Assembly (NCBI GenBank): GCA_902768785.1
Contig: CACXMM010000001.1
Coordinates: 266,396 to 330,395 of the forward strand
Origin: an uncultured Prevotellaceae bacterium
GTDB taxonomy: Bacteria; Bacteroidota; Bacteroidia; Bacteroidales; Bacteroidaceae
Length of the DNA: 64,000 nt
Reading direction: 5' to 3'
Positions 1-10,344 of this stretch are shown here, piece by piece. The position numbers and the translations under genes are program-made. The notes beneath the pieces were generated by a model. The model was not told the origin of the DNA, did no database searches, and worked only from the letters and a program-made list of their open reading frames with translations. Numbering within the stretch: the first letter of the stretch is position 1; every line of letters begins with the position of its first letter.

Positions 1-1
1 T

Positions 2-1069
2 CTCCGCTATCACAAGAGCGTGAACCTGGGTATCCTGAAGTTCCTTGCTTTCGAGCAGACTTTCAAGAATTCACTGACAACCCTTCCGATGGGTGGTGCC
101 AAGGGTGGTTCTGACTTCTCTCCTCGTGGTAAGAGCGATGCTGAGGTAATGCGTTTCTGCCAGGCATTCATGAACGAGCTCTACCGCGTGATTGGTCCGG
201 ATGAGGACGTTCCCGCTGGTGACATCGGTGTTGGCGGTCGTGAGGTTGGCTATCTGTTTGGCCAGTACAAGAAACTCACCCACCAGTTCCAGGGTGTGCT
301 GACAGGTAAGGGAATCCCCTTCGGTGGCTCACTGATCCGTCCTGAGGCTACAGGTTACGGTACTGTATATTTCCTGACCTCTATGCTCGCTACCCGCAAC
401 ATCGACATCAAGGGTAAGAAAGTGCTGATCTCTGGTGCTGGTAACGTGGCTCAGTATGCTGCTGAGAAGTGTATCCAGTTAGGTGCCATCCCCATGACCA
501 TGTCTGACTCTGATGGTTACATTTACGATCCGGATGGAATCGATCGCGCTAAGCTTGACTATATCATGGAGCTGAAGAACGTAGAGCGCGGACGTATCAA
601 GGAGTATGTGGAGGAGTATCCTACAGCTGTATATCATGAGGGCAAGCGCCCCTGGTATGAGAAGGCCGACATCGCCCTCCCCTGCGCAACACAGAACGAG
701 ATCAACGGTGACGAGGCTGCAGCTCTCGTGAAGAACGGTGTGATTGCCGTTGCTGAGGGTGCCAACATGCCTTCACTGCCTGAGGCTATCAAGATCTTCC
801 AGGATGCCAAGTTGCTCTACTCTCCGGGTAAGGCCAGCAACGCCGGTGGTGTGTCTGTATCAGGTCTGGAGATGAGTCAGAACTCTGAGCGTCTGTCATG
901 GACTGCTGAGGAGGTTGACAACTACCTGAAGCGCATCATGAACGATATCCATGAGAACTGCGTGAAGTATGGTACCGAGAAAGATGGTTACATCAACTAT
1001 GTGAAGGGTGCCAACGTAGCAGGCTTCATGAAGGTGGCCAAGGCCATGATGGCTCAGGGCATCGTATAA
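2..1069 (+). CDS. gdhA: Glutamate dehydrogenase, 3' part (5' end outside window)
   Basis: Converts glutamate and 2-oxoglutarate/ammonia with NAD(P)H in the cytoplasm. The reading frame is open from base 2, so the gene begins upstream; about 355 of the usual ~445 residues are present. Visible are the Glu/Leu/Phe/Val dehydrogenase signature PMGGAKGGSDFSPRGKSD with its active-site lysine, the GKGIPFGGSLIRPEATGYG stretch before the nucleotide-binding domain, and the Rossmann glycine motif GAGNVAQYAAEKC. The long hexameric bacterial type is clear; NADP against NAD preference cannot be settled by eye. It converges on nuoN, with a strong hairpin between them. Confidence 0.95.
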   Translation, partial: LRYHKSVNLGILKFLAFEQTFKNSLTTLPMGGAKGGSDFSPRGKSDAEVMRFCQAFMNELYRVIGPDEDVPAGDIGVGGREVGYLFGQYKKLTHQFQGVLTGKGIPFGGSLIRPEATGYGTVYFLTSMLATRNIDIKGKKVLISGAGNVAQYAAEKCIQLGAIPMTMSDSDGYIYDPDGIDRAKLDYIMELKNVERGRIKEYVEEYPTAVYHEGKRPWYEKADIALPCATQNEINGDEAAALVKNGVIAVAEGANMPSLPEAIKIFQDAKLLYSPGKASNAGGVSVSGLEMSQNSERLSWTAEEVDNYLKRIMNDIHENCVKYGTEKDGYINYVKGANVAGFMKVAKAMMAQGIV

Positions 1070-1093
1070 GACAGTATAGCCATAGTACAACAA

Positions 1094-1135
1094 AACAGCA
1101 GCCATACGCTTCACATGAAGTATATGGCTGCTGTT
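1094..1135. terminator. Bidirectional terminator hairpin between gdhA and nuoN
   Basis: A perfect 13-bp inverted repeat (AACAGCAGCCATA at 1094-1106 pairing with 1123-1135) with a further CTTCA/TGAAG inner stem. It lies between two convergent genes, so it probably terminates both. Confidence 0.8.
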
Positions 1136-1180
1136 GTTATAGTATAATAGGTAAGCTATACCTATTGAATACCAACACAC

Positions 1181-2617
1181 TTATACCGCTGCTACGATCC
1201 AGTCGTAGAAGAAACTGCACACACCACAGAGGGCGATACCCAAGGTACATACTGCCAGGGCTATCTTCGTGTTGACATCACTCTTGAAAGTGGGCAGCGG
1301 ACTGTCTGACTGCTTGATATACATAGCTTTCACGATGAGCAAATAGTAGTAGAGTGACACTACCGTGTTGATCAACGCAATAAACACCACGAAATAAGCA
1401 AGGAACGATCCCTGCTGGGCAGCAGCCATGAACACAAAGAACTTACTGAACATTCCAGCGAATGGAGGAATACCTGCCAGCGAGAACAAAGCGAGCGTCA
1501 TGAGAAATGACAGTTTGGGATTCGTCTGATAGAAACCGTTATATACATCCATATCCGTACGACCGTTGCTGCTCTCCTCTACGGCACCAATGACGGTGAA
1601 CACAGCGAGATTGGCTACCACATATACCAAAACATAGTATGATAAGGCAGCAACACCTAACTGAGAGTCACCAATCACAGCCAACATGATATAGCCCGCC
1701 TGACTGATGGAGCTGAAAGCCATGAATCGCTTCAGCTCATTCTGACGGATGGCAAAGAGGTTGGCTACGGTAATGCTCAGCACGATGACAATATACAACA
1801 TATACTGCCAGTAAGCGGTCACAGGAGCAAACACCTTCATCAGGATGGTGCAGAGCGTAAAGGCTGCAGCACCTTTGGAAACAACACTCAGATAACCTGT
1901 TACCGTGGTAGGTGCACCCTGATAGGTATCGGCTGTCCAGAAATGGAAGGGCACCAGTGAGATCTTGAATCCCAGACCACTAAAGAAGAAAACCAGTCCG
2001 AGGATGATGAAAGTGGGATGCTGACTGAAGGTCACGCTCCAGGCAATACCGCTGAAATAGAGCGTACCGAAGGCACCGTAGATAAACGAGATACCATAAA
2101 GCATCACACCACTGCTGAAGGTAGCAGTGAGGATGTACTTCGCAGCAGCCTCCGCACTGTTGTGACGGTACTTGTCGAGGGCCACCAGACAGGCCATGGG
2201 CACAGAGGCCATCTCCAACCCGAGGAAGAACATCAGGAAATGTCCTGCACTCATCATCATGTTCATACCTAACAAGGTGGAGACAACGAGCATGTAGAAC
2301 TCACCCTCCTTGAAAGAGGTGTCGGGGCGACTCAGCCATTTCTTGGCCTGAATGACAACAATCAGAGTGCCGGCAGCCAGGATTGTCTTCATGACATTCA
2401 CAGCCGGTGTGGCATGATACATACCTCCAAATGCCGTCACACTGCTGTCCTGCAAGAATGACACCACCACCTGTGCCACCAACAAGACACACATCAGTGG
2501 ATTGAACCACTTCCGTTCTGCATTCTTGGAAGATGCGAAATCCGCAATGAATGCGATAACCAGGATGGCCATCAGCACGACCTCTGGAACCATATTTAAA
2601 AATTGTCCGTAGTTCAT
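1181..2617 (-). CDS. nuoN: NADH-quinone oxidoreductase subunit N
   Basis: Antiporter-like, proton-pumping membrane subunit of respiratory complex I (478 residues, normal length). The protein is a run of hydrophobic helices with a proton_antipo_M core, including the stretch [21 protein letters not shown], typical of NuoN. It is the last gene of the nuo operon and starts 2 bases after the nuoM stop. It is followed by the hairpin at 1094-1135. Confidence 0.95.
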   Translation of the reverse strand: MNYGQFLNMVPEVVLMAILVIAFIADFASSKNAERKWFNPLMCVLLVAQVVVSFLQDSSVTAFGGMYHATPAVNVMKTILAAGTLIVVIQAKKWLSRPDTSFKEGEFYMLVVSTLLGMNMMMSAGHFLMFFLGLEMASVPMACLVALDKYRHNSAEAAAKYILTATFSSGVMLYGISFIYGAFGTLYFSGIAWSVTFSQHPTFIILGLVFFFSGLGFKISLVPFHFWTADTYQGAPTTVTGYLSVVSKGAAAFTLCTILMKVFAPVTAYWQYMLYIVIVLSITVANLFAIRQNELKRFMAFSSISQAGYIMLAVIGDSQLGVAALSYYVLVYVVANLAVFTVIGAVEESSNGRTDMDVYNGFYQTNPKLSFLMTLALFSLAGIPPFAGMFSKFFVFMAAAQQGSFLAYFVVFIALINTVVSLYYYLLIVKAMYIKQSDSPLPTFKSDVNTKIALAVCTLGIALCGVCSFFYDWIVAAV

Positions 2618-2619
2618 AA

Positions 2620-4131
2620 TTACATTCCTGCTATTACTGAGATATTTTTAATGTTTTCAAGAATCGGGAGCACACCACTGTCAATCACATGACTTGCCCA
2701 GAGAGGGAAACAACCTAATCCGGCCACACAGGCAATCAGACAGCATACAGCGATACGCTCATCCCATGTGGCATCGGTAAGCTTCACGGTGTCACAGTGC
2801 GGATACTTCACATCACCGAAGAGGATGAAGCCCACAGTACGTAGGATATAGACTGCGGTGACCACAATCGAACAGCAAGCGATGATGGTACAGGCACGAT
2901 GGAACATGTCTGCATTGGCAAAAGAGCCAACAAAGATCGTCATCTCTGCAATGAAGCCAGAGAAGCCGGGCAGACCGAGGTTTGCCAAACCGGCAATGAC
3001 ATATCCCACAGCCAGGAAGGGCATAATCTTCATCAGACCTCCAAGATAACGGATGTCACGGGTGTGAGCACGACCGTAGATCATACCGATGAGGGCGAAG
3101 AAGAGGGCTGTCATCAAACCATGGGAGAGCATCTGGAGAATGGCACCGGTACACGAGGTGCGGGTCATCATCAGCAAGGCAAAGAGTACCAGTCCGCAGT
3201 GAGACACCGACGAATAGGCATTGATATACTTCAGGTCGGTCTGCACACAGGCAGAGAGTGCACCATACACCACAGAAATGGTGGTGAGGATCAGGAAGAT
3301 CCATGCCAACTCATTGGCAGCATCAGGCAACAGATACATAGCCACACGGAAACATCCATATCCTCCGAGCTTCATCAGCACACCGGCATGGAGCATCGAC
3401 ACGGCGGTAGGCGCGGAGGCATGACCGTCGGGTGACCATGTGTGGAAGGGGAACAGCGCACCCAGCACACCGAAGCCGATAAAGATAAAGGGGAAGAACA
3501 GTTTCTGGATGTTCACAGGGATGTTGTGCATGGCTGCAATCTCGTTGACATTCATTGTGGTGGCACCACTGAAGAAATAGATACCGAGGATGCCAAGGAT
3601 CAGGAGGGCAGAACCGCCCATCAGCATCAGCGTAAGCTTCATGGCAGAATACTCTTTGTTACCACTACCCCATACACCGATGAGTAGGTACATCGGGATC
3701 AGAGCTACCTCGTAGAACATGAACATGGTGAACATATCCACAGAGATAAAGAAGCCATATACACCCGTTGACAACAGCGTGAACCAAAGGAAATACTCTT
3801 TGGTAAGGGGTTTCAGCTGCCAGGAGGCGAATGTTCCCGTGAAGACGATAATGCTGGAGAGCAGCAACATCACCACAGAGATACCGTCAACGCCCACAGA
3901 GTACTTGATGTTCAACGGCTTAAACCAATCAACGGCATAGGTAAGCAGCATAATATCCTGATTACCAGCAGCACGCTGTTGGATGAAATATACAGTGAGC
4001 CAGATAGAGAGGGCCAGCAGGCAGGAGGCTCCCACCACCATCACACCACGCACCTGACTGAGGTTCTTGGCCAGCCAAAGACCCAGCAGCATCAGGGCGG
4101 GGATTACTACGAATAATGTTAATATACTCAT
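2620..4131 (-). CDS. nuoM: NADH-quinone oxidoreductase subunit M
   Basis: Antiporter-like membrane subunit of complex I (503 residues). The conserved segment [20 protein letters not shown] followed by [13 protein letters not shown] is present, as is the [17 protein letters not shown] helix with the conserved glutamate of the proton path. Lies between nuoL and nuoN in the standard order. The nuoL-nuoM gap is filled by a short tandem repeat. Confidence 0.95.
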   Translation of the reverse strand: MSILTLFVVIPALMLLGLWLAKNLSQVRGVMVVGASCLLALSIWLTVYFIQQRAAGNQDIMLLTYAVDWFKPLNIKYSVGVDGISVVMLLLSSIIVFTGTFASWQLKPLTKEYFLWFTLLSTGVYGFFISVDMFTMFMFYEVALIPMYLLIGVWGSGNKEYSAMKLTLMLMGGSALLILGILGIYFFSGATTMNVNEIAAMHNIPVNIQKLFFPFIFIGFGVLGALFPFHTWSPDGHASAPTAVSMLHAGVLMKLGGYGCFRVAMYLLPDAANELAWIFLILTTISVVYGALSACVQTDLKYINAYSSVSHCGLVLFALLMMTRTSCTGAILQMLSHGLMTALFFALIGMIYGRAHTRDIRYLGGLMKIMPFLAVGYVIAGLANLGLPGFSGFIAEMTIFVGSFANADMFHRACTIIACCSIVVTAVYILRTVGFILFGDVKYPHCDTVKLTDATWDERIAVCCLIACVAGLGCFPLWASHVIDSGVLPILENIKNISVIAGM

Positions 4132-4133
4132 TT

Positions 4134-4178
4134 TCGTTATATCGTTATATCGTTATTACGTTATTACGTTATTACGTC
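4134..4178. repeat. cgttatatc / cgttattac tandem repeat between nuoL and nuoM
   Basis: About five near-copies of a 9-base unit (CGTTATATC, then CGTTATTAC) occupy the whole nuoL-nuoM gap. Related units occur at 14390-14440 and 17811-17958. Confidence 0.8.
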
Positions 4179-4179
4179 A

Positions 4180-6168
4180 TTATATGGCGAGCAAGATAAG
4201 TGTTAACGCCACGGTGCCCGTAAGGAACCACACAGCATACTGCCGAACGTCTCCACTCTGCCACGGACGGATACTCTCACCAGCCTCGTTGGCTCCCCAT
4301 GCCATGAAATTGAAGGTGCCGTCAACGACATGACGATCAAACCAGGCAATAGGATAAGAGAAAAGACGGAACACGATCTTGTGCGTGAAATACTGCCATA
4401 CCTCGTCCATGTAGAAACGCTTGTAGGCGGCACGATGCAATTTGGGGAACTTCGCTGCCAGCATATCGGCAACGGGGGTCTCCTCGTTCTTGTACATATA
4501 AGTGGCAAGACCAATACCCAGCAATGCCAGTACGGTACTTGAGATAGCCACCGGCCAGTTGATATGCGTATGGAAACCGATGCCGTTGGCAGAAACGAAC
4601 TGTCCGAATGGCAGCCATCCGCAAAGAACCGTGATTGCAGCAAGTACAATCAGTGGGATATACATCGATGCCGGAGCCTCATGTGGTGCATGGGGCTCAT
4701 GTCCAACAGGATTGGCCTTGAACTTGTCAAGTTCTGTCTCATAGTAGCTCTTGCCCCAGAAAATCACGTAGTAAAGACGGAACATGTAGAAAGCCGTCAT
4801 GGTGGCAATACCACTCATGATCACGCCCATCACCGGTGAGAAATTATAACAGGCCACCAGGATCTCATCCTTGGAGAAGAATCCGCTGAAGGGCCAGATA
4901 CCAGCAATGGCCAGACAGGATATGAGGAACGTGATATGGGTGATCGGCATATACTTGCGAAGTCCACCCATGTATTTCTTCTCATTGCTGTGTACGGCAT
5001 GGATAATACATCCCGCACCGAGGAAGAGACAGGCCTTGAACATAGCATGGGTGAAGAGATGGAACATTCCTGCCATATAACCCAACCCGTTCACATCGGC
5101 ATACTCCTCGGTCATCGGCAGTGCATTCACACCTTCCTCTGGCAGACATACGCCCAGTGCCACGAGCATGAAACCGATCTGTGAGATGGTAGAGAACGCC
5201 AGCACACGTTTGATGTCGCTCTGCGCACAAGCCACACTGGCAGCATAGAAAGCAGTGAAGGCAGCAATATAGGCCACCCAGTGCAAGGTCTCCGGTGCAT
5301 ATTCCACCCAGATGGGGAACAGACATGCCACCTGATAAACACCGGCCACCACCATGGTAGCAGCATGGATCAGGGCAGAGACAGGTGTCGGACCTTCCAT
5401 GGCATCGGGCAACCAAATGTGCAAGGGGAACATCGCACTCTTACCGGCACCACCGATAAACATCATGAAGAGGGCCATCGGCAGAATCCAGTAGCATCCG
5501 TCGAGACGGGCAGAGAGCTCAGGCATCGCATTCAGGTCGAAGCTGAACGTTCCCACATAGTAGCTGTAGAACAGGATACCGATGAGGAAGAACAGGTCGG
5601 CAAAACGCGTCACGATGAACGCTTTCTTCGAAGCGGCAACGGCAGCATGCAGAGGATAGTAGAAACCGATGAGCAGGTAGGAGCTCACACCCACCAACTC
5701 CCAGAACAGGTACATCTGGAAGATGTTGGTAGCCACCACCAAGCCCAGCATCGACATGGAGAAAAGACTCAGGAAAGCATAGTAACGCTGGAATCCTTTC
5801 TCACCATGCATATAACCGAAAGAATAGATGTGTACCATCAGACTCACCGTAGAGATGACGATAAGCATCATCACCGAAATCGGTGTCAGACGGAAGCCCA
5901 AGGTGAACACCAGCTGTAAGTCATTGATCGTACCAAAGTCAAGCCAGGTGAAATCAAACGGTGTCAAAACGGGATACACCTCTCCTACCTTGTCCTGGAT
6001 CAGGAAATACTCAATGGCAGTGTAGTAGCTGAGGATTGTCACAATAGCCAGCGAAGTGGTACCGATGATACCCGCCACCTTATGTGACATCTTCATACCC
6101 GCAAGTCCCAGACAGAGGAATGAGAGCAGCGGCAGAAGAAGAATTAAAAACACATAACTGTAATCCAT
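4180..6168 (-). CDS. nuoL: NADH-quinone oxidoreductase subunit L
   Basis: Largest antiporter-like subunit of complex I (662 residues). The signature FPLHIWLPDAMEGPTPVSAL leads into IHAATMVVAGVYQVACL, and FWELVGVSSYLLIGFYY contains the conserved glutamate. The long C-terminal region (after about residue 490) corresponds to the lateral helix and its last transmembrane segment. It sits 12 bases after nuoK. Confidence 0.95.
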   Translation of the reverse strand: MDYSYVFLILLLPLLSFLCLGLAGMKMSHKVAGIIGTTSLAIVTILSYYTAIEYFLIQDKVGEVYPVLTPFDFTWLDFGTINDLQLVFTLGFRLTPISVMMLIVISTVSLMVHIYSFGYMHGEKGFQRYYAFLSLFSMSMLGLVVATNIFQMYLFWELVGVSSYLLIGFYYPLHAAVAASKKAFIVTRFADLFFLIGILFYSYYVGTFSFDLNAMPELSARLDGCYWILPMALFMMFIGGAGKSAMFPLHIWLPDAMEGPTPVSALIHAATMVVAGVYQVACLFPIWVEYAPETLHWVAYIAAFTAFYAASVACAQSDIKRVLAFSTISQIGFMLVALGVCLPEEGVNALPMTEEYADVNGLGYMAGMFHLFTHAMFKACLFLGAGCIIHAVHSNEKKYMGGLRKYMPITHITFLISCLAIAGIWPFSGFFSKDEILVACYNFSPVMGVIMSGIATMTAFYMFRLYYVIFWGKSYYETELDKFKANPVGHEPHAPHEAPASMYIPLIVLAAITVLCGWLPFGQFVSANGIGFHTHINWPVAISSTVLALLGIGLATYMYKNEETPVADMLAAKFPKLHRAAYKRFYMDEVWQYFTHKIVFRLFSYPIAWFDRHVVDGTFNFMAWGANEAGESIRPWQSGDVRQYAVWFLTGTVALTLILLAI

Positions 6169-6180
6169 GTTGTCAATTTT

Positions 6181-6489
6181 TTAATTTTTCATTTCCTGGA
6201 TGCTGTTCACGCTATCACTGTGGAAATTGCGATATACATTAATAATAATAGCCACGGCCACGGCAGTCTCGGCGGCAGCCACTCCAATAGCGAACAGGGT
6301 GAAGAAGAATCCTTCCAACTGTCCGGGGAAGAGCAGGCGGTTGAAGGCCGCGAAGTTGATATCCACCGAATTGAGGATCAGCTCCGTGGAGATGAGCATG
6401 GCCAGCAGGTTACGACGTGTGATGAATCCGAACACGCCAATGAAAAACAACAGTGCACTCAGCACAAAGAAACATTCTACGGGTACCAT
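6181..6489 (-). CDS. nuoK: NADH-quinone oxidoreductase subunit K
   Basis: Small three-helix membrane subunit of complex I. The frame is open further upstream into nuoJ, but the start at 6489 (MVPVECFFVLSALLF) gives 102 residues, the usual NuoK length, and avoids a non-hydrophobic leader. The conserved STELILNSVDINF and GVAAAETAVAVAI segments carry the buried glutamates needed for proton transfer. The start lies 4 bases after the nuoJ stop. Confidence 0.93.
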   Translation of the reverse strand: MVPVECFFVLSALLFFIGVFGFITRRNLLAMLISTELILNSVDINFAAFNRLLFPGQLEGFFFTLFAIGVAAAETAVAVAIIINVYRNFHSDSVNSIQEMKN

Positions 6490-6493
6490 GCGC

Positions 6494-7006
6494 TTACTCC
6501 TTTCTTGAAATAACGATTCCACCGATGATACATGCCAGAAGGAAGACGGAGATGAACTCGAAGGGGAGCACATAACCGAACTTATCTGAACTTACCAGCG
6601 AACGACCGATGGCTTCCATGGAAACCTCAGTGTCAGCCATTTCGGCAAACCTGTTCACGACCTGATTCTTTAAGAATACTACCACTACGGTGGCAAGACC
6701 AATGAGAGTGACGAGCGCACCGAAAGCCACACGGCTTCCCTTCATACGCTCTACAAGACCCTGCAGGGTACGCTTGTTCACCAGCTGGATGGCAAAGATG
6801 TAGATCATCGTTACGCCACCGGCATAGACACTGAGCTGAGCGGCCCCAAGGAAGGTATAGTCGAGCAGGAAATAGATTCCTGCGATACCAAACAACACGA
6901 ACAGCAGGAACGTGGCTGCCCGCATGATTCGCTTTGTTGTCACACACATCACTGCAGAGGCGAGGATGACAACGGCGAGGATTGCAAAAACTATGATATT
7001 AGCCAT
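6494..7006 (-). CDS. nuoJ: NADH-quinone oxidoreductase subunit J
   Basis: Five-helix membrane subunit of complex I, 170 residues from the start at 7006 (MANIIVFAILAVV). The upstream in-frame extension overlaps nuoI and is not hydrophobic. The motif AAQLSVYAGGVTMIYIFAI, which forms the pi-bulge helix near the quinone module, is intact. It follows nuoI by 7 bases. Confidence 0.93.
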   Translation of the reverse strand: MANIIVFAILAVVILASAVMCVTTKRIMRAATFLLFVLFGIAGIYFLLDYTFLGAAQLSVYAGGVTMIYIFAIQLVNKRTLQGLVERMKGSRVAFGALVTLIGLATVVVVFLKNQVVNRFAEMADTEVSMEAIGRSLVSSDKFGYVLPFEFISVFLLACIIGGIVISRKE

Positions 7007-7013
7007 GATCCTA

Positions 7014-7559
7014 TTATTTTGTCTTGGTGTTAAACTTTCCGATGGTGAGAGGAGCGCCACCATCGAGCAAGTTGGGCAGGGAGCCCCCGGCATACACTTC
7101 CTTGTCGAGGTGCAGCACCAGCTTGTCGCGGTCGAATACGGCATTCTCAAAATCGTTTGTGAACTCTATCGCAACAAAATTACAGACGTTGGTACAGAGC
7201 TGGCAGAACATGCAGTCGCCCAGATCATACCGATAGTCATCAAGCACCTTCTTTTTCTTACCGGTCTCGGGGTTCTCCTCCATGTGGGCTGTAATCTTGA
7301 TCGTTCCGTTAGGACATGTCTTCTCGCAAAGCGTACAGGCGGTACACTTATAGCTGCCGTCATCGTTACGCTTGAACACCAGACGTCCGCGGTGACGTTG
7401 TGCAACGTGAAGCGTTGTCTTACGGTTCTCGGGATACTGCTCTGTTGACTTGTTGGTGAAGAAGTCCTTGAAGTATTCCTTCCAGGTGACCTTCATACCT
7501 GTTGCCAAAGTCTTCAGACCGTGCCCGATTTCTCCGAAATATGTTTTGTTTTCTTCCAT
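7014..7559 (-). CDS. nuoI: NADH-quinone oxidoreductase subunit I (2 x 4Fe-4S)
   Basis: Iron-sulphur subunit (181 residues) of the peripheral arm. It has two ferredoxin motifs, CTACTLCEKTCP and CMFCQLCTNVC, that bind clusters N6a and N6b. In this operon type, without nuoEFG, it is near the electron-entry end of the complex, so the unknown electron donor probably docks close to it. Confidence 0.95.
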   Translation of the reverse strand: MEENKTYFGEIGHGLKTLATGMKVTWKEYFKDFFTNKSTEQYPENRKTTLHVAQRHRGRLVFKRNDDGSYKCTACTLCEKTCPNGTIKITAHMEENPETGKKKKVLDDYRYDLGDCMFCQLCTNVCNFVAIEFTNDFENAVFDRDKLVLHLDKEVYAGGSLPNLLDGGAPLTIGKFNTKTK

Positions 7560-7572
7560 ATCTATTGCTTTA

Positions 7573-7609
7573 ATTCTAGTTTTGCTAGTTCAACTAGTCA
7601 TACTAGTTT
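7573..7609. repeat. CTAGTT-rich palindromic repeat between nuoI and nuoH
   Basis: Four CTAG-centred units (CTAGTTTTG, CTAGTTCAA, CTAGTCATA, CTAGTTTTT) fill the 50-base gap. The same unit forms the arrays around the four-helix-bundle gene at 27.6 and 28.6 kb. Confidence 0.75.
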
Positions 7610-8695
7610 TTAAAAAAACCATCCCAAAGCCACTACAATTGTCATCAAGACGAGATTGATGAGCGAGGCTGGCATCAGATATTTCCACTCAAGCTTCAAG
7701 ATCTGATCGATACGCAGACGCGGGAATGTCCACTTGATCCACATCAGCAGCCATACCAGGGCAAAGGCCTTACCCATGAACCAGACGATTCCGGGGATGT
7801 AGTTCATCACTGTATCGAAAGCTTCGATACCGATATTTACCGGCGCCCAGCCACCCAGGAATACCATGGCAGCCACACCGGCAATGATGAAGAGGTTCAG
7901 GAACTCTGCAAGGTAGAAGAAGCCGAAGCCCATACCGCTGTACTCCGTATGATGACCGGCGGTGAGCTCACTCTCAGCCTCTGCCATGTCGAACGGACCA
8001 CGGTTAGCCTCAGCATTACCAGCGACCAGGAAGATCAGGAACGCGATGATGGCAGGGATATGTCCTTTGAAGATCAACCAGTTCCAAGGACCGGTCTGAT
8101 ACTCCACGATTTCCGACACCTGCATCGTTCCTGTCAGGATCACGGCGGTAATCAGACAGAGACAAAGGGAAATCTCATAGGAGATCATCTGCACGGCACC
8201 ACGCATGGCGGATACCACAGAATACTTGTTGTTGGAGCCCCATCCTGCAAGGAAGATACCCACCACGCCAATCGAGGAGATAGCAGTGAGCAGGAACACG
8301 CCCACGTTGAAGTCGAGGATGGTGGCACCGTTGTTCCAAGGGAGGAAGCAGAAGGCTCCTACCGATCCGATGATCACCAGCAGAGGAGCGACGATATATA
8401 AGAACTTGTCGGCCTTGTCAACGAAGAAGATCTCCTTGATGAGCATCTTCAGCACGTCGGCAAACACCTGTAGCAAGCCCCAGTAGCCCACTCGCATCGG
8501 ACCAAGACGGCACTGGAAGTAGGCACAAACCTTTCGCTCCATGAAGATCAAAGCGATGGCAATCAGCGCGTAGGCGGTGAGGATGATGACACCCACCACG
8601 ACACACTCTATCAATATCGACCAGAAATCCCCCAGTCCCAATGTAAACCGGAGCAGGTGGTCGAACCATTGTGTTACTATACTAAAATCGAACAT
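7610..8695 (-). CDS. nuoH: NADH-quinone oxidoreductase subunit H
   Basis: Membrane subunit (361 residues) that joins the peripheral arm to the membrane arm and forms part of the quinone chamber. Recognised by ERKVCAYFQCRLGPMRVG (ND1 signature) and GNAEANRGPFDMAEAESEL, with the conserved acidic loop. Normal length and normal place after nuoCD. Confidence 0.95.
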   Translation of the reverse strand: MFDFSIVTQWFDHLLRFTLGLGDFWSILIECVVVGVIILTAYALIAIALIFMERKVCAYFQCRLGPMRVGYWGLLQVFADVLKMLIKEIFFVDKADKFLYIVAPLLVIIGSVGAFCFLPWNNGATILDFNVGVFLLTAISSIGVVGIFLAGWGSNNKYSVVSAMRGAVQMISYEISLCLCLITAVILTGTMQVSEIVEYQTGPWNWLIFKGHIPAIIAFLIFLVAGNAEANRGPFDMAEAESELTAGHHTEYSGMGFGFFYLAEFLNLFIIAGVAAMVFLGGWAPVNIGIEAFDTVMNYIPGIVWFMGKAFALVWLLMWIKWTFPRLRIDQILKLEWKYLMPASLINLVLMTIVVALGWFF

Positions 8696-8701
8696 AATAA
8701 C

Positions 8702-8729
8702 TTCAATTTTTCAATTCTTCAATTTTTCG
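8702..8729. repeat. ttcaattct-type repeat between nuoCD and nuoH
   Basis: Three near-copies of TTCAATTTT/TTCAATTCT, the same 9-base family as in the nuoB 3' end and the 19.1-kb array. Confidence 0.7.
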
Positions 8730-8730
8730 A

Positions 8731-10344
8731 CTATCTGTCGATATCAGGAATGACGAAATCGATGGCAGCACCTGTAGCCACAAGGTCGGCAATCTTCTGA
8801 CCGCGCAACATCGGGTCAAGGGCACCTGTCAAAGAAAGACCCATCGGGCGCATCTTCAGACGGTATGGGCTCTTGTCACCGCGGGAATCGAGATAGACAC
8901 CGAACTCACCACTTGCACCTTCCACAGAGAAATACCACTGTCCTTCAGGTACCTTGATGATCGGCTTCTGCTTCACATAGAAATCACCCTCGGGGATGTT
9001 GTCGATCAGCTGTTCGATGATACGCAGACTCTGGTACATCTCATTGATATGACAGGTGTAGCGATCCATCGTGTCACAGCCAGTCATGGTGATCTGCTCC
9101 CATTCCACCTTGTCGTACATCACATAGGGATGATTCTTACGCACATCGTTCTTCCAGCCGGAAGCACGACCGGCAGGACCAGTCACAGCATACGAGATAC
9201 AGTCTTCCATACTCATCGGTCCCACCTTCTCAAAGCGGTTGTGGGTGATGATATTGTCTCCGAACACATCTACGTATTCCTGAATCATCGGCTTCAGATA
9301 CTTCACCAGATCCTTCACGTTCTTCACGAAATTAGGATCGATGTCATCCTGCAAGCCACCTATTCTATAATAGTTCTGAATCAGACGACCACCGGTGGTC
9401 TCCTCCATACAGTTCAGCACATGCTCGCGGTCGCGCATAGAATAGAGGAATGCCGTCAGGGCTCCCATGTCCTGTGCGCAGCAGCCTACATAAAGGAGGT
9501 GCGAATCAAGTCGCTGCAATTCGTCCATAATGGTACGAATGTACTTGATACGATCGGTCAGCTCCACGCCCATGCCTTCTTCAATCACACCAACCAGTGC
9601 ATGACGATGCATCATGGCACTCAGGTAGTTAAGACGATCGGTTAAAGCAAGAGTCTGCGGATAGGTCATCGTTTCACACATCTTCTCGATACCGCGGTGG
9701 ATATAGCCTAAATGCGGATAGACACGCTTCACGGTCTCACCGTCGAGAACGGTCTGTAAGCGGAGCACACCGTGTGTTGACGGGTGCTGCGGACCGATGT
9801 TGATCACGTAGTCATCAGGACCGAACAATTTGTTTTGCTTCGACTGCAGGTTACCGTCCTTGTCGAGGTAATACTCCAAACCATAGTCGGGTTCCACATC
9901 ATCTTCGAGGGTATAGTCATCATTGAACTTCCAGTCCTTACGGAAAGGATAGCCTTTGAAGTCAGAACGCAGGAACAGTCGACGCATATCAGGATGTCCT
10001 AAGAACACGATGCCGTAGAAGTCATAGACTTCCCGCTCCAACAGATCGGCAACGCGCCAGATTCCCGACACTGTCGGGATAAACGGGACGAGTTGTCCAT
10101 CGGTCTCGCCTGTCCCGTTCGATGACATGCCATCACCGCATACCTGACATTTGGCCAGCATCTTCACAGAACAGCGCTCATGGGTTTCAGTATTCTCAAG
10201 AATATAGATACAACCGAGGCCCTGCTCAGCACCGAAATCCTCACCGACAATGGTTACGAGGTAATCAAAATGCTTGCTGTCTTTCAAGTTCTGCATCTCT
10301 GCAGCGAACTTGTCAAAATCAAATGATAAGAATTCTAATTTCAT
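8731..10344 (-). CDS. nuoCD: NADH-quinone oxidoreductase subunit C/D fusion
   Basis: Fused NuoC (about residues 1-140, with EREVYDFYGIVFLGHPDMRR) and NuoD (from about 175, with NIGPQHPSTHGVLRL and HRGIEKMCETMTYPQTL). NuoD forms the quinone site with NuoB and NuoH; its conserved HPSTHG histidine is present. 537 residues. The start ATG overlaps the nuoB stop as ATGA, implying coupled translation. The fusion is common in Bacteroidetes. Confidence 0.95.
   Translation of the reverse strand: MKLEFLSFDFDKFAAEMQNLKDSKHFDYLVTIVGEDFGAEQGLGCIYILENTETHERCSVKMLAKCQVCGDGMSSNGTGETDGQLVPFIPTVSGIWRVADLLEREVYDFYGIVFLGHPDMRRLFLRSDFKGYPFRKDWKFNDDYTLEDDVEPDYGLEYYLDKDGNLQSKQNKLFGPDDYVINIGPQHPSTHGVLRLQTVLDGETVKRVYPHLGYIHRGIEKMCETMTYPQTLALTDRLNYLSAMMHRHALVGVIEEGMGVELTDRIKYIRTIMDELQRLDSHLLYVGCCAQDMGALTAFLYSMRDREHVLNCMEETTGGRLIQNYYRIGGLQDDIDPNFVKNVKDLVKYLKPMIQEYVDVFGDNIITHNRFEKVGPMSMEDCISYAVTGPAGRASGWKNDVRKNHPYVMYDKVEWEQITMTGCDTMDRYTCHINEMYQSLRIIEQLIDNIPEGDFYVKQKPIIKVPEGQWYFSVEGASGEFGVYLDSRGDKSPYRLKMRPMGLSLTGALDPMLRGQKIADLVATGAAIDFVIPDIDR

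Noticed and set aside
5281-5919. Long open frame on the plus strand opposite nuoL
   Set aside because: His/Arg-rich translation without family likeness, fully antisense to a conserved gene.
9049-9645. 198-codon open frame on the plus strand opposite nuoCD
   Set aside because: Shadow of the conserved minus-strand gene; composition is His/Ile-rich and implausible.
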